The notes beneath the pieces were generated by a model that saw only the letters and a list, made by a program, of their open reading frames with translations, had not been told where the DNA came from and did not search any database. A stretch of DNA of 64,000 nucleotides from Corynebacterium pseudotuberculosis. Its GTDB lineage: Bacteria > Actinomycetota > Actinomycetes > Mycobacteriales > Mycobacteriaceae. The stretch covers positions 558,001 through 622,000 of the forward strand of contig NZ_CP021251.1 in NCBI RefSeq assembly GCF_002155265.1. Direction: 5' to 3'. Shown in pieces: positions 18,779-27,658 of this stretch. Made by a program: the position numbers and the translations under genes. Numbering within the stretch: the first letter of the stretch is position 1; each line of letters opens with the position of its first letter.

Positions 18779-19765
18779 ATGCCACTGAAACGACTGAATC
18801 GTACCGTCCAATTCTGGAGAATTGTTGATGCGAGAGATAACCAGCCACTGGAAAAGGATTATGATTGGGCTGCAATATTCGGTGACTTATACGGCAAAAC
18901 TTCCCCATTGCTCTTCGAAGCAGATTTGGAAGGTCGAAAGTTTTTAGGCCAAGTGGTGACGCTTGGTGATAAGATAACAGAGCTCCTACATCATGAATTA
19001 ACCGACGTATTTGGTAGTAAGGGCAGCTGTCAACATTTTGGCGTTATCCTTGCTGGTGATAAGGACTACGTGCCCAACCAGCAAAACAAACAATCAGGTG
19101 TTCAGCAACCCGTGGGGCTTAATGAGGGATGGGATGCTGTTGATAACTCCTTTGTCTGGCATCTAGCTTTCGGAAACATGTTTGCGATCCTATTGGAATC
19201 ACAATCATCTGGCAGAGCTAATCGTTACGCAGCTTGGCTTACGCGATTTTTACGTCAAAGTGGAATCATTTCCGATCAGCAAGTGTCATATGAAGCAATT
19301 CCTGTCATTGATGGTGACGTTGTGGATCGAGCTCGGAAGGCAAAGGGAATCAAGGCTGTAAGCCTCCGAACTTCTCTAGGTAGAGCATCTTCAGCGAATA
19401 ATCCTGTTAACCGCATATTTGCATCGCATAGCAACTATCACGATGTCGACATTGAAATAAAGATAACCACGCGGCCCGGGAGGAGTAGGCAAGAGGATGA
19501 GCAAGAAAATTTGGAGTGGTTCCGAGAGAATCTAGGAGATTTGACTGAGTTTTCGAAAGCTGTTGTGAAGACTGTGGACAGCAAGGGAACTATCGATGAG
19601 CTAAACTTGCTGAAAGAACGCTTGAGTCGAAAACAGAATATTACACTGGATACAAGTAAGTCGGCAGCCGACGCCATAAATAAGGATTCCGTATTTCCGG
19701 CTATTGTTGAGGCCTTCGTTAAAAATTACCGCGATTTGCAAGGCCTTAAAGATGATGGGCGTTAA
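18779..19765 (+). CDS. Unrecognised 328-residue soluble protein in tRNA-linked island
   Basis: I do not recognise this family. The protein is soluble, with an alpha/beta N-terminal half (RTVQFWRIVDARDNQPLEKDYDWAAIFGDLYG, then GKTSPLLFEADLEGRKFLGQVV) and a helical C-terminal half rich in charged residues (SRQEDEQENLEWFRENLGDLTEFSKAVVKTVDSKGTIDELNLLKERLSRK). No Walker, nuclease or transferase motif is evident. ATG 18779 is preferred since homology-like structure starts there, with GGAG 12 bases upstream; 18704 is the far alternative. The 4-TM gene follows after 19 bases, so the two are probably one transcript. A pairing of a soluble protein with a small 4-TM protein resembles the general plan of the Kiwa defence system, but I see no direct sequence match. 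Confidence 0.65.
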   Translation: MPLKRLNRTVQFWRIVDARDNQPLEKDYDWAAIFGDLYGKTSPLLFEADLEGRKFLGQVVTLGDKITELLHHELTDVFGSKGSCQHFGVILAGDKDYVPNQQNKQSGVQQPVGLNEGWDAVDNSFVWHLAFGNMFAILLESQSSGRANRYAAWLTRFLRQSGIISDQQVSYEAIPVIDGDVVDRARKAKGIKAVSLRTSLGRASSANNPVNRIFASHSNYHDVDIEIKITTRPGRSRQEDEQENLEWFRENLGDLTEFSKAVVKTVDSKGTIDELNLLKERLSRKQNITLDTSKSAADAINKDSVFPAIVEAFVKNYRDLQGLKDDGR

Positions 19766-19784
19766 CAATTTTTAGAGGTGGAGT

Positions 19785-20243
19785 ATGAGCTCGGTCACCA
19801 AACATGTGGGACTTTCCTGTTTGTTCTTTGGCGTCGTTTGCTTGGCCCTAGGAATCGCCATTAATTCGGCTAAGGCGGAAGTCTTAGCGAGCGCACTGAC
19901 TAATTTGGCTGCCGTGAGCGGGATCGCGAGTGGCCTTTCGTTTGCTGCTTTATCAATCTTTACTCTTAACGGCACTTACCAAGAAAAAGTATTGAAGTAT
20001 GTGGGAAATACCGTCCGCGGAACTCTCTTCTACATGCTATTTGTCGTTATGCTCGTGTCGGTATTTAGTGGTATTTCTGTAATTTGGGCTGATTCGTCGT
20101 GGATTAGAATTGTTTTCCCTATCCTAGTTTTCCTTGTGGTCGAGCCATTTTATATCACTTTTAGAATTACCTATACCGCATATGAATGGGAATCTGAGCC
20201 GACTAGACCAGACCCTATGGACTCGAAATATATCAAAAAGTAA
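19785..20243 (+). CDS. Small four-TM membrane protein in defence-like island
   Basis: This 152-residue protein has four predicted helices, near residues 8-26, 34-60, 78-100 and 107-128. The tail is short, charged and cytosolic (YEWESEPTRPDPMDSKYIKK). The ATG has a strong ribosome site (AGGTGGAG at 19774-19781). It lies 19 bases after the soluble unknown gene and ahead of a very strong terminator, so the pair forms a closed unit. Small 4-TM proteins act as membrane effectors or sensors in several phage-defence systems; that role here is inference from context. Confidence 0.7.
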   Translation: MSSVTKHVGLSCLFFGVVCLALGIAINSAKAEVLASALTNLAAVSGIASGLSFAALSIFTLNGTYQEKVLKYVGNTVRGTLFYMLFVVMLVSVFSGISVIWADSSWIRIVFPILVFLVVEPFYITFRITYTAYEWESEPTRPDPMDSKYIKK

Positions 20244-20248
20244 GACAA

Positions 20249-20296
20249 AACCACCGCCCCTAACGCTCACACCTAGAGCGTTAGGGGCGGTGGTTT
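20249..20296. terminator. Very long perfect hairpin terminator
   Basis: A 20-bp perfect inverted repeat: AACCACCGCCCCTAACGCTC at 20249-20268 and its complement at 20276-20295, with a 7-base loop. The flanking A run and T run let it work on both strands. It separates the Abi/4-TM unit from the convergent restriction-modification gene. Confidence 0.9.
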
Positions 20297-20323
20297 ATCC
20301 CGAGTAGTCAGTTGCCTAGCTAG

Positions 20324-20540
20324 CGGTCAATTCTAGTAGCCAAAACCGGCCATGCTGGGTGTGTCACCTCGGCCGTTGCGGTTATCGACGGGGGCCTGTT
20401 GGTGACTCACTGCGCCCCGGTCACCTGTCCCGTAGACCCGCGTGCCACGGGCTCTAGATACATCACGCTAGGGGGCACAACCACCTGGTGTGACATGTGC
20501 GTCCGTGCAGTTATGATTTCCGCACTGTGGCAAAGTCGAA
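20324..20540 (+). other. Possible cysteine-rich gene fragment
   Basis: An open stretch after a TAG at 20321 reads AKTGHAGCVTSAVAVIDGG, LLVTHCAPVTCPVDPRATG and TTTWCDMCVRAVM. Cysteine spacing (CxxxxC... CDMC) is zinc-like. There is no convincing start codon or ribosome site and the frame runs on into the antisense end of the restriction gene. It may be a remnant of a mobile-element gene, or chance. Confidence 0.2.
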
Positions 20541-23500
20541 TTAACCCTCGTCCAACCCCTCCACAATCCGCACCGTCTCCATGGCCACGCGCACAACGCG
20601 CCCGATCAGCTCCACGATGTAGAGCGGGTTGCCTACCTCGTCGGCCCAATCGTTTGGGTCATTAACAATCCCGGAGGCCTTGTCCGTTTTGACTTGGTAG
20701 CGATCAATCAGCCACGCCACCGCGGAGCGCGAGCCGAGCATGTACTCATCGGCCTGCTCCGGGATCCCGCTGATGGTGATCTGCCGGTTGTAGATCAGAC
20801 TGGTCACGTCGTTGACGTTCTTGCCGGTCTCGGGGTCCTTGCGCTTAGCCCACCGCATCTTGGCCACCCGCCAGGTCTCGCGTGCGTCCTCGTCGCCTTT
20901 GACTTTCACGTCGAGCGGCCACGGCTCGACCGTTTCGTATCCGATGTGCAGCGTGAGCAGTTCGGCACCCGCACGCACAAACCGATCAAACTCCTCGCGG
21001 GTGGCCGGCGTTTCAATGTGCGGCAGCATCTTCTTCAGATCCGTCGCATACGCGTTGCGGTACGCCGGGTCATGCAGTTTGCCGTACATGAAGTGGAAGA
21101 TGTCATCGCCCGTAATATCGCCACCGAGCGCCTCGCGGTACAGCATCTTGATCTCGACGGTGATGTTATCCACGCGCCGGTAGCCCTCAACAACCTCGCC
21201 GATCTCGCCATAGGCGCTTTCTTCAAAGCTTTGCTTGTCGACGCCCCCACGACCGAACAACCCACCATTATCCTCGGTAGGGTCCCACGTGAACCGGGGG
21301 AAGAATTGGCCGGATCCCGAACCACTTAGACACAAATCAGGTACGAGTTCAGTTGCAATCGCATTGAATCCACGAGCAGCACTACTTGCGGCAGGAATAT
21401 AAAATCCAACATTGCGGTGCGCTGGCGTCGGAAACATCGTCGGCAGTTGGTAGCGACGGTGGTTTAGTTGTTCATCAAAATAGACGTGCTGTGCACAAAA
21501 AGGGCGGTAAAGACTGTTCATCACAGAGCCAGACTTTCGTAGAGGCTGCCTGCGCTCTAATTGGCTCTGGAGGCTCGACGACCACTTGCTCTTTTTCGGA
21601 TCAACAAGTGATGGTTCTGTTGCAAATAATTGGGGGGCACTCTGACCATCTTGAATTTTGTCTAATGCCTCCGCGTAGTTTTGCTCGATCTGTTTTACTT
21701 TTAAATCAAGTTCCGTAGACGTGAACGAATACACCCACGCATCGCGATTTGTCTGGAGACCTGCAGAAAACGTTCTGAAGAACGTGGTGGACGTACCCTT
21801 CTTCTCGCCGATCACCGGCCACGTGGCGAAGTCCTCCGAGCGCTGGTTCAACCAATCACCGTGAACGTTTGGTTCAATTACTCGCCATTCGAGCGTGCCT
21901 ACTGTTGAAGTCGAAATTAGTTCGAGTTTTTCCTCACGGGGCGCAGCGTCCGGAGTTTGAGCATAGGAAAGACGGAATCCCTTTCTTGATGAGTCTTTCA
22001 CCGCGACAAAAATTGCAATCGTGGTCTGGGAGCCAGCACCAAAAATTTGTCCACCCTCGGATCTCCAATCAGAGTTGCGCATGTTCCCGCGCAGGTTAAA
22101 CACATACAAATCCGTGAAGTCTTCAGCCATGGACAAACGCACACCGTCACCGGTGTTGCCGTCGATCCAGCCACCGTTGGACACAAAAGCAACAACGCCT
22201 TGATCTCCGATACGATCGGTGGCCCAGCGGAAGGCGCGCAGGTAGGAATCATAAAGCGAGTTCTTGTTCGTCGCTGTAGATTTCGCGGCATAGGTCTCCG
22301 CGATGCGCGCGTCCAAGCTGGGGTACTTCAAGTTCGCGTTGAGATCGTTTGCGGATTTTTGGCCTGCCGAATAGGGCGGGTTACCAATCACCACATTGAT
22401 CGGGGCAGCCTTCTGGCGCTCGATCGTGTCGTTGTTCTCCCGGAAGATGTTCAAATCCGGGATATCGCCGTCCTCGTGGATCTGGAACGTATCAGCCAGG
22501 GCGATGTTCTTAAACGGCACGTACTCCGGTTCCGGCTCACCACCCCGCTGCGCGGCCTCGGCGCGCAAGGCGTTGTAGGTGGTCTCAATGTTTACAGCCG
22601 AGACGTAGTAGGCCAACAGCATAATCTCTGTGACAAAGATTTCGTTCGCGTACTTGCGCGCCAGATCTTCCGGGCGGATCAAACCCGACTGTAATAAGCG
22701 CACCGTAAACGTTGAGGTACCAGCAAAGGGATCGAGGATGCACACCCCTTCATCACTTAACCCGCGCCCAAAATGCCTACGCGAAACATCATCGGCAGCG
22801 CGCAAGATGAAGTCCACGATCTCCACCGGGGTGTACACAATCCCCAGGGAATCGGCTTGCTTTTTAAAGGCCTTTTGGAAGAAGCGCTCGTAAAGCTCCT
22901 TAATCACCTGCTGCTTGCCAGAGGCCGAGGACACCTCCGAAGCACGCACGCGCACCGAATCGTAGAACTTCTCCAGCGACTCGGTCTCGGTATCCAAATG
23001 CGCAGCCTCCAACGCATCCGTCATGCGCTGCATCACCTGGGCCACCGGGTTGTGCTCTGAGAAAGAATGGCCCTCAAAGAGCGCATCAAAAACCGGGGCG
23101 GTGATCAGGTGCTGCGAAAGCATACTGATCGCCTCATCTTTGGTAATCGAATCATTCAAATTGGCGCGCAAACCAGCAACAAACGCCTCAAACTCGGCGG
23201 CTAGTTGGGGATCGGCGCCGTCGATAAGCTTAGAAATACGCACGATATGCGACTGCGCAATCGTAGCGACATCATCGGCCCAATCCTCCCAATACGTGCG
23301 CGTGCCCACCTTATCCACCAACTTGGTGTAAATAGCCTCCTGCCACTTTTCCAAGGAAAACAGGGCGATCTGTTGGGCGGGATCGTGGGTAGGGTCCTCG
23401 CCGGGCTGATCTTCGGCGGGGCGGGTGTCGTCCTTGTCCAGCTTGTCTTTCGGGTTCTCCAGGTGATCCACCACAATCGGCAGCTCTTCAGTCGAACCCT

Positions 23501-25487
23501 CGTTCAGCGCAAGCGAATTCACCTTCGCGTTAAAACGATCATCGTGCGCGCGCAGGGCATTGAGAATCTGCCACACAACCTTAAAACGCGCGTTATCATT
23601 CAGCGCCTGTGCAGGGCTAACACCAGGGGAAACCGCAACCGGCAAAATAATGTAACCATAATCCTTACCCTCGGCCTTACGCATCACACGCCCCACCGAT
23701 TGCACAACATCCACCATCGAATTACGCGGATTAAAGAAAATCACCGAATCCAAGCCCGGCACATCCACGCCTTCAGACAAACACCGCGCGTTAGTGAGAA
23801 CCCGCGACTCATCGGACGGGAAATCAGCCTCCAACCACGTAATCTTGCCCGAGCGCTCCAGCGCATTCATGGTGCCATCCACATGCTGGGCGGTAACGGA
23901 AAGATCGACGTGGTGCAAGGTGGCGTCGACAAGCGAAGGCTCAACGTTCACCGCGTTTTGGTGAAGCAGCTCCTGGTGCGCCGCAATCAACGCCGGGAAA
24001 GACTCTGCAATCTGGCGCGAATGCTTAATATCCTTGGCAAAAGCCACCGTGCGGCGCATCGGCTGATCATCAGCGCCGAAGCCGCCCTTCTTGCCTTGCA
24101 GGGTACCCGAACGCTTGGCCAGCGCATTCCACGCGCCAATAATCGCAGACGCCGTGGTTAAATTCAGCAGCTCACTAGGGGAGTGGGCCAGGGCCTCGGC
24201 GGCGACGGACTCATCAACCGTCATCACCAACACCTTGTAATCAGTGAGCAAACCGCGCTCTACCGCCTCACCAAAACCAAGACGGTGGAACTCCGGGCCA
24301 TAAATCGCCTCATCATCCATCGACGCCAACTCCGCGAAATGATCGGCGGCTTTGCCCTTGACGGTATCGTCGAAAAGCCTCGGCGTAGCCGTCATGTACA
24401 GCCGTTTCTCGGCCTTGATGTATGCGGGGTCATGGACCTTGACAAAATTCGAAGCATCCTGGCCAGCCAACGTCACGCCCGTAGTACGGTGTGCCTCATC
24501 GCAAATGACCAGATCAAAATCCGCCAAACCCTGCTGTTGCGCCTCATGCACCGCCGGCAACGACTGATAGGTGGAAAACACCACGTGCAAGCCCTTCGAG
24601 CGCTTGCCCGTTTCAAAGGCCTCTGCCAAGGTTTTCCCATCCGTGGACACCGGGATCTCCACATCATAGGAGGCAATATCCTCCGCCTGGCGGCCGGCCT
24701 TTGTATCCGAACACACCGCGAAACTACGCATGGACACCGTCGCCTGCGCCGTCCACTCCCTCAAGGTCTGCGACAGCAACGCGATCGACGGAACCAAAAA
24801 CAAAACACGCGCACGGCCACCGTTCTTGTGTGCAAACTGCTCCGCAAGGCGCAGTGACGTAAACGTCTTGCCCGTACCGCACGCCATGATCAGCTTGCCG
24901 CGATCATGAGCGTTAAAGCCTTCCAGAGCTTTTTCAATCGCCTCCGCCTGGTGCTTGCGCGGCTTGAAAGGCTCCTTACGGGTGAGCTTGACCTCGATCT
25001 CCGAACCTGGGAACACCACGTCCCAATCCACCGGCGCCCCCGAAATATCCGCACGACCAATCCTGCTGGTCGGGATCATCTGGTTGGCAAGCGCCTCCTC
25101 AGCATTCTTCGACCACTTATCGGTGGTGGAAATAATGTAGCGGTGTGAGAAATGCTCTCTGCCTTGTTCAGTTTCAAAGGATTGGCCGGAGGCCTCAAAG
25201 AAGGAATCAATGTGCCTCTTTTGAATACTGGTGGACTCCTGGTAAAACTTCGCCTGGATAGCTACCCACGAACCATCTTCTTTTCGCTTAGCAACGATAT
25301 CGATACCCGTATCCGGCTTACCTCCGTTATAGCGCCAGTCGCCCCAACGCGAGACCTCATCAAACTGCTCCGCCAGCGTAGGCGCCATGCGGAAGAAATT
25401 AACCATCAACTTCTCAAACGCAATCCCATACTTGCCCTGGGGTTGGTTATCACGCAGCTGATCAAGGACCTGTTCAAAAGACGCCAT
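20541..25487 (-). CDS. Single-chain restriction-modification enzyme, type ISP-like (Mrr-helicase-N6-MTase)
   Basis: One 1648-residue polypeptide carries all restriction and methylation functions. The N-terminal Mrr-like nuclease shows D63 (GIDIVA) and Q78-A-K80 (AIQAK). An SF2 translocase follows: MACGTGKTFTSLRL (Walker A, about residue 200), VICDEAHRTTG (DEAH), YMTATPRLF and ESRVLTNARCLSEGVDVPGLDSVIF with VQSVGRVMRK. Beyond residue 900 is a gamma-class N6-adenine methyltransferase: LDPFAGTSTFTVRLL (SAM site) and VIGNPPYSAGQ (NPPY). A target-recognition region completes the C-terminus. LlaGI and LlaBIII share this plan: they methylate one strand and cleave after head-on translocation. The frame is full length. 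G+C is clearly higher than the Abi genes next door, suggesting a separate arrival. The recognition site cannot be read. Confidence 0.9.
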   Translation of the reverse strand: MASFEQVLDQLRDNQPQGKYGIAFEKLMVNFFRMAPTLAEQFDEVSRWGDWRYNGGKPDTGIDIVAKRKEDGSWVAIQAKFYQESTSIQKRHIDSFFEASGQSFETEQGREHFSHRYIISTTDKWSKNAEEALANQMIPTSRIGRADISGAPVDWDVVFPGSEIEVKLTRKEPFKPRKHQAEAIEKALEGFNAHDRGKLIMACGTGKTFTSLRLAEQFAHKNGGRARVLFLVPSIALLSQTLREWTAQATVSMRSFAVCSDTKAGRQAEDIASYDVEIPVSTDGKTLAEAFETGKRSKGLHVVFSTYQSLPAVHEAQQQGLADFDLVICDEAHRTTGVTLAGQDASNFVKVHDPAYIKAEKRLYMTATPRLFDDTVKGKAADHFAELASMDDEAIYGPEFHRLGFGEAVERGLLTDYKVLVMTVDESVAAEALAHSPSELLNLTTASAIIGAWNALAKRSGTLQGKKGGFGADDQPMRRTVAFAKDIKHSRQIAESFPALIAAHQELLHQNAVNVEPSLVDATLHHVDLSVTAQHVDGTMNALERSGKITWLEADFPSDESRVLTNARCLSEGVDVPGLDSVIFFNPRNSMVDVVQSVGRVMRKAEGKDYGYIILPVAVSPGVSPAQALNDNARFKVVWQILNALRAHDDRFNAKVNSLALNEGSTEELPIVVDHLENPKDKLDKDDTRPAEDQPGEDPTHDPAQQIALFSLEKWQEAIYTKLVDKVGTRTYWEDWADDVATIAQSHIVRISKLIDGADPQLAAEFEAFVAGLRANLNDSITKDEAISMLSQHLITAPVFDALFEGHSFSEHNPVAQVMQRMTDALEAAHLDTETESLEKFYDSVRVRASEVSSASGKQQVIKELYERFFQKAFKKQADSLGIVYTPVEIVDFILRAADDVSRRHFGRGLSDEGVCILDPFAGTSTFTVRLLQSGLIRPEDLARKYANEIFVTEIMLLAYYVSAVNIETTYNALRAEAAQRGGEPEPEYVPFKNIALADTFQIHEDGDIPDLNIFRENNDTIERQKAAPINVVIGNPPYSAGQKSANDLNANLKYPSLDARIAETYAAKSTATNKNSLYDSYLRAFRWATDRIGDQGVVAFVSNGGWIDGNTGDGVRLSMAEDFTDLYVFNLRGNMRNSDWRSEGGQIFGAGSQTTIAIFVAVKDSSRKGFRLSYAQTPDAAPREEKLELISTSTVGTLEWRVIEPNVHGDWLNQRSEDFATWPVIGEKKGTSTTFFRTFSAGLQTNRDAWVYSFTSTELDLKVKQIEQNYAEALDKIQDGQSAPQLFATEPSLVDPKKSKWSSSLQSQLERRQPLRKSGSVMNSLYRPFCAQHVYFDEQLNHRRYQLPTMFPTPAHRNVGFYIPAASSAARGFNAIATELVPDLCLSGSGSGQFFPRFTWDPTEDNGGLFGRGGVDKQSFEESAYGEIGEVVEGYRRVDNITVEIKMLYREALGGDITGDDIFHFMYGKLHDPAYRNAYATDLKKMLPHIETPATREEFDRFVRAGAELLTLHIGYETVEPWPLDVKVKGDEDARETWRVAKMRWAKRKDPETGKNVNDVTSLIYNRQITISGIPEQADEYMLGSRSAVAWLIDRYQVKTDKASGIVNDPNDWADEVGNPLYIVELIGRVVRVAMETVRIVEGLDEG

Positions 25488-25749
25488 GAAAAAGATTATG
25501 GCACGTGGGGGTAAGGGGGCTGGGAATCAAAGCAGTGGCCCGGGGGGTGTACCGATTTTCCGCGGCGTCGACCCCTCACGATCTTATCGTCAAGACTACT
25601 CATACTAGGAGGTCCCTATCTTAAAAAAATCTTCGGCCTGGATAGGAGACCGGACTCAAATGACAACCCGCAGTGGAGAAACTCAACAAAAGCCTACGCA
25701 GCACGAGCGAAAATAGTTTCTCTCATTTTGCTGTGGTTGTTGCTTCTTT

Positions 25750-26067
25750 TTGAAGATCAAACGCACTACCTACGTAGCTCTCACGGCAGTGCTCATGCTT
25801 TCGGTACTATCCCGTCGCTAATGCCTCGAAATAACCGGAAGCTCAGCTCTCTCCGAATCTGCTCAGAGTCTGCGTTACCTTGATGACGGCAGGACGTTGG
25901 TTTTTGACAAAAACGAAGAAAAGGTTCGAGAAATAGGAAACGACTCACCACGTAGAGTAAAACGGGGAATCATTCCAGAAGAGACTAAAACTCTCGTTGA
26001 GAAATGTCTCGGCGTTGGATTTTTCTCAGGTGGTCTTCCTGGAAAACTTAGCTCTGCATGCCGTTAA
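25750..26067 (+). pseudogene. Small secreted-protein gene interrupted by a stop codon
   Basis: One frame reads LKIKRTTYVALTAVLMLSVLS, a good signal peptide from a TTG start, then RR, a TAA at 25819-25821, then 81 further codons to a natural TAA at 26065-26067. The part after the stop looks coding (SLRYLDDGRTLVFDKNEEK; GFFSGGLPGKLSSACR) and keeps two cysteines. I see no frameshift, only the nonsense codon close to where the signal peptide would be cut. Its start (TTG AAG ATC AAA) resembles that of the secreted protein at 39043. The bases on either side (25500-25749 and 26068-26240) hold no gene I can support. Confidence 0.6.
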
Positions 26068-26240
26068 CATAACCCCGTGTTCTAGCAGTGCTGTTCAAAG
26101 CCAGCCGTGCCAAGATCCCACCGGAAGTCACGCCATTCTTAGCTGAGGAAAAGACGTCTATGCTAAATATCATATCCTTTTCTTTAAAAGAAGCTATAGG
26201 ATAAAAATATCAACGAATTCCTCAAGACTGGACTGATCCC

Positions 26241-26537
26241 TTGAAGAGTCAACTATCCCTCAATGAAACCTCAACCCAGCCCCACGCAGGCGCTTGCGGA
26301 TGTCACTTTCAGCAGGCCGAACTCCCGACTCTGGATGCCCGCGCGATTGTTCCCCGCCTGCGTCATGCCGCTATCTTTGGAGCATTGGAATCCCTGACTC
26401 CAGGGGAAGCAATGGGCTTCATTGCGCCGCACAACCCCGTGCCTTTGTTGCAGCAAATCGGGGACAAATACGGTGATGGCGTAGAGGTGAGCTACCTGTC
26501 AGAAGACCCGTGGACGCTCAAGTTCACCCGCGTCTAG
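26241..26537 (+). CDS. DUF2249 domain protein
   Basis: This 98-residue protein matches DUF2249: LDARAIVPRLRHAAIFGALESLTPGEAMGFIAPHNPVPLLQQIGDKYGDGVEVSYLSEDPWTLKFTRV. An N-terminal CGCH pair-like motif (GACGCHF) could bind metal. DUF2249 proteins sit with nitrite and nitric oxide metabolism genes in many bacteria, as here. The start is an unusual TTG at 26241, since no ATG or GTG precedes the domain in frame. It overlaps the next gene by 28 bases, so the three genes form one operon. Confidence 0.75.
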   Translation: MKSQLSLNETSTQPHAGACGCHFQQAELPTLDARAIVPRLRHAAIFGALESLTPGEAMGFIAPHNPVPLLQQIGDKYGDGVEVSYLSEDPWTLKFTRV

Positions 26538-27658
26538 TAGCTGGACGCTCCAACCCAGCACGTTGGCGCGTCGTACTGCTCGTGCTCGGTGGCGTGTGCC
26601 TTTTGATGGGACTTAACGCCGCGCTGCTGCTCCTCGGGGTCCCCGCTCCCGTGGAATCGGAGACGCTGAGCAACAACCATGGGCTCATCATGACCCTTGG
26701 CTTCATGGGCACGGTCATTGCACTGGAACGCGCCCAAGCGCTCCACCAACCTTGGGCCTACCTTGCGCCGGGGTTGTTAGGCAGTGGTGGACTTGCGCTG
26801 GGCTTCGGTGCCAGCTGGCTCGGGCACACTCTTCTACTTGAAGGCACACTCGCCCTTCTGTTGGTTTACGCCCTGCTATTTAAGCGTGCACCTCTACCGT
26901 TGGTTGCAGTTCAAGGCCTCTCTGCTGTGTGGGCATTTATCGCAGCTGCCTTGGCCCTCACTCTGCCTACCGCGGACCTCATCGTCCCTCTTGCTGCCTT
27001 CATCGTGCTGACCATCGCCGCCGAAAGGGCAGAACTCGCGCAGCTGGCCATGGGGCCCAAAGCGATTCCCACTCTCGTACTTCTGTCCGCTCTACTCAGC
27101 GCCGGAGTTGCCGCGCACCTACTGTGGGCCTACAAGGGTGCACACCTCTATGGCGTCGCCCAGGCCATCATCGCGATGTGGTTGCTTCGCGACGACGTGG
27201 TGCGCATCTTCATCCGCGCACGCGGATTGCGTCGATACAATGCCAGCGCACTATTGAGCGGCTATACGTGGCTGACCCTCGCCGGCCTGATCTGGGCAGC
27301 AGGCGGTGGGCACATAGGGACGGCTTCCTACGATGCCGTCATCCACTGCACTTTCTTGGGTTTCGGCGTGTCCATGATCATGGCCCACGCGCCGATCATT
27401 TTCCCGACTGTGATTGGTCGCCCTTTGCCGTATACCCCGTGGTTCTACCTCCCTTTGGCGGCACTCCACGGCGGCATGGTTCTACGGATAGCTGGCGACT
27501 TCTCCGGGCAAGGCATCGCGTGGCAGATCGGAGGAAGCATCACCGTGATAGCCATGCTCATTTTCGTCATTCTTGCCGCGATGACGGTGCTTTTTAACCG
27601 ACGCGACCAGCAGCAACCCCAGACTCCACAAACGTGTGAAAAGAAAGTACAACAATGA
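26510..27658 (+). CDS. Polytopic membrane protein of nitrite/NO operon (NnrS-like fold)
   Basis: This 382-residue protein has about 11 or 12 transmembrane helices. Conserved-looking histidines lie in HGLIMTLGFMGTVIALERAQAL and in the pair VIHCTFLGFGVSMIMAHAPIIFPTVIGRPLPYTPWFYLPLAALHGGMVLR. This pattern resembles NnrS-like heme/copper membrane proteins that respond to nitric oxide, but the match is by eye only. The GTG start lies within the DUF2249 gene, and the 3' end overlaps the start of the nitrite reductase gene by 4 bases (ATGA). Context suggests it handles NO or metals for that enzyme. Confidence 0.65.
   Translation: MDAQVHPRLVAGRSNPARWRVVLLVLGGVCLLMGLNAALLLLGVPAPVESETLSNNHGLIMTLGFMGTVIALERAQALHQPWAYLAPGLLGSGGLALGFGASWLGHTLLLEGTLALLLVYALLFKRAPLPLVAVQGLSAVWAFIAAALALTLPTADLIVPLAAFIVLTIAAERAELAQLAMGPKAIPTLVLLSALLSAGVAAHLLWAYKGAHLYGVAQAIIAMWLLRDDVVRIFIRARGLRRYNASALLSGYTWLTLAGLIWAAGGGHIGTASYDAVIHCTFLGFGVSMIMAHAPIIFPTVIGRPLPYTPWFYLPLAALHGGMVLRIAGDFSGQGIAWQIGGSITVIAMLIFVILAAMTVLFNRRDQQQPQTPQTCEKKVQQ

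Noticed and set aside
23641..23720. Possible break in the restriction gene
   Set aside because: The reading frame is continuous over 1648 codons with all motifs in order.
23205..24857. Long plus-strand frames (318 and 224 codons)
   Set aside because: Antisense to the helicase part of the restriction enzyme, with Arg/His-rich shadow composition.
26929..27597. 222-codon frame in the nitrite operon
   Set aside because: Same strand but shifted frame of a clear membrane protein; composition is Arg/His/Pro shadow.
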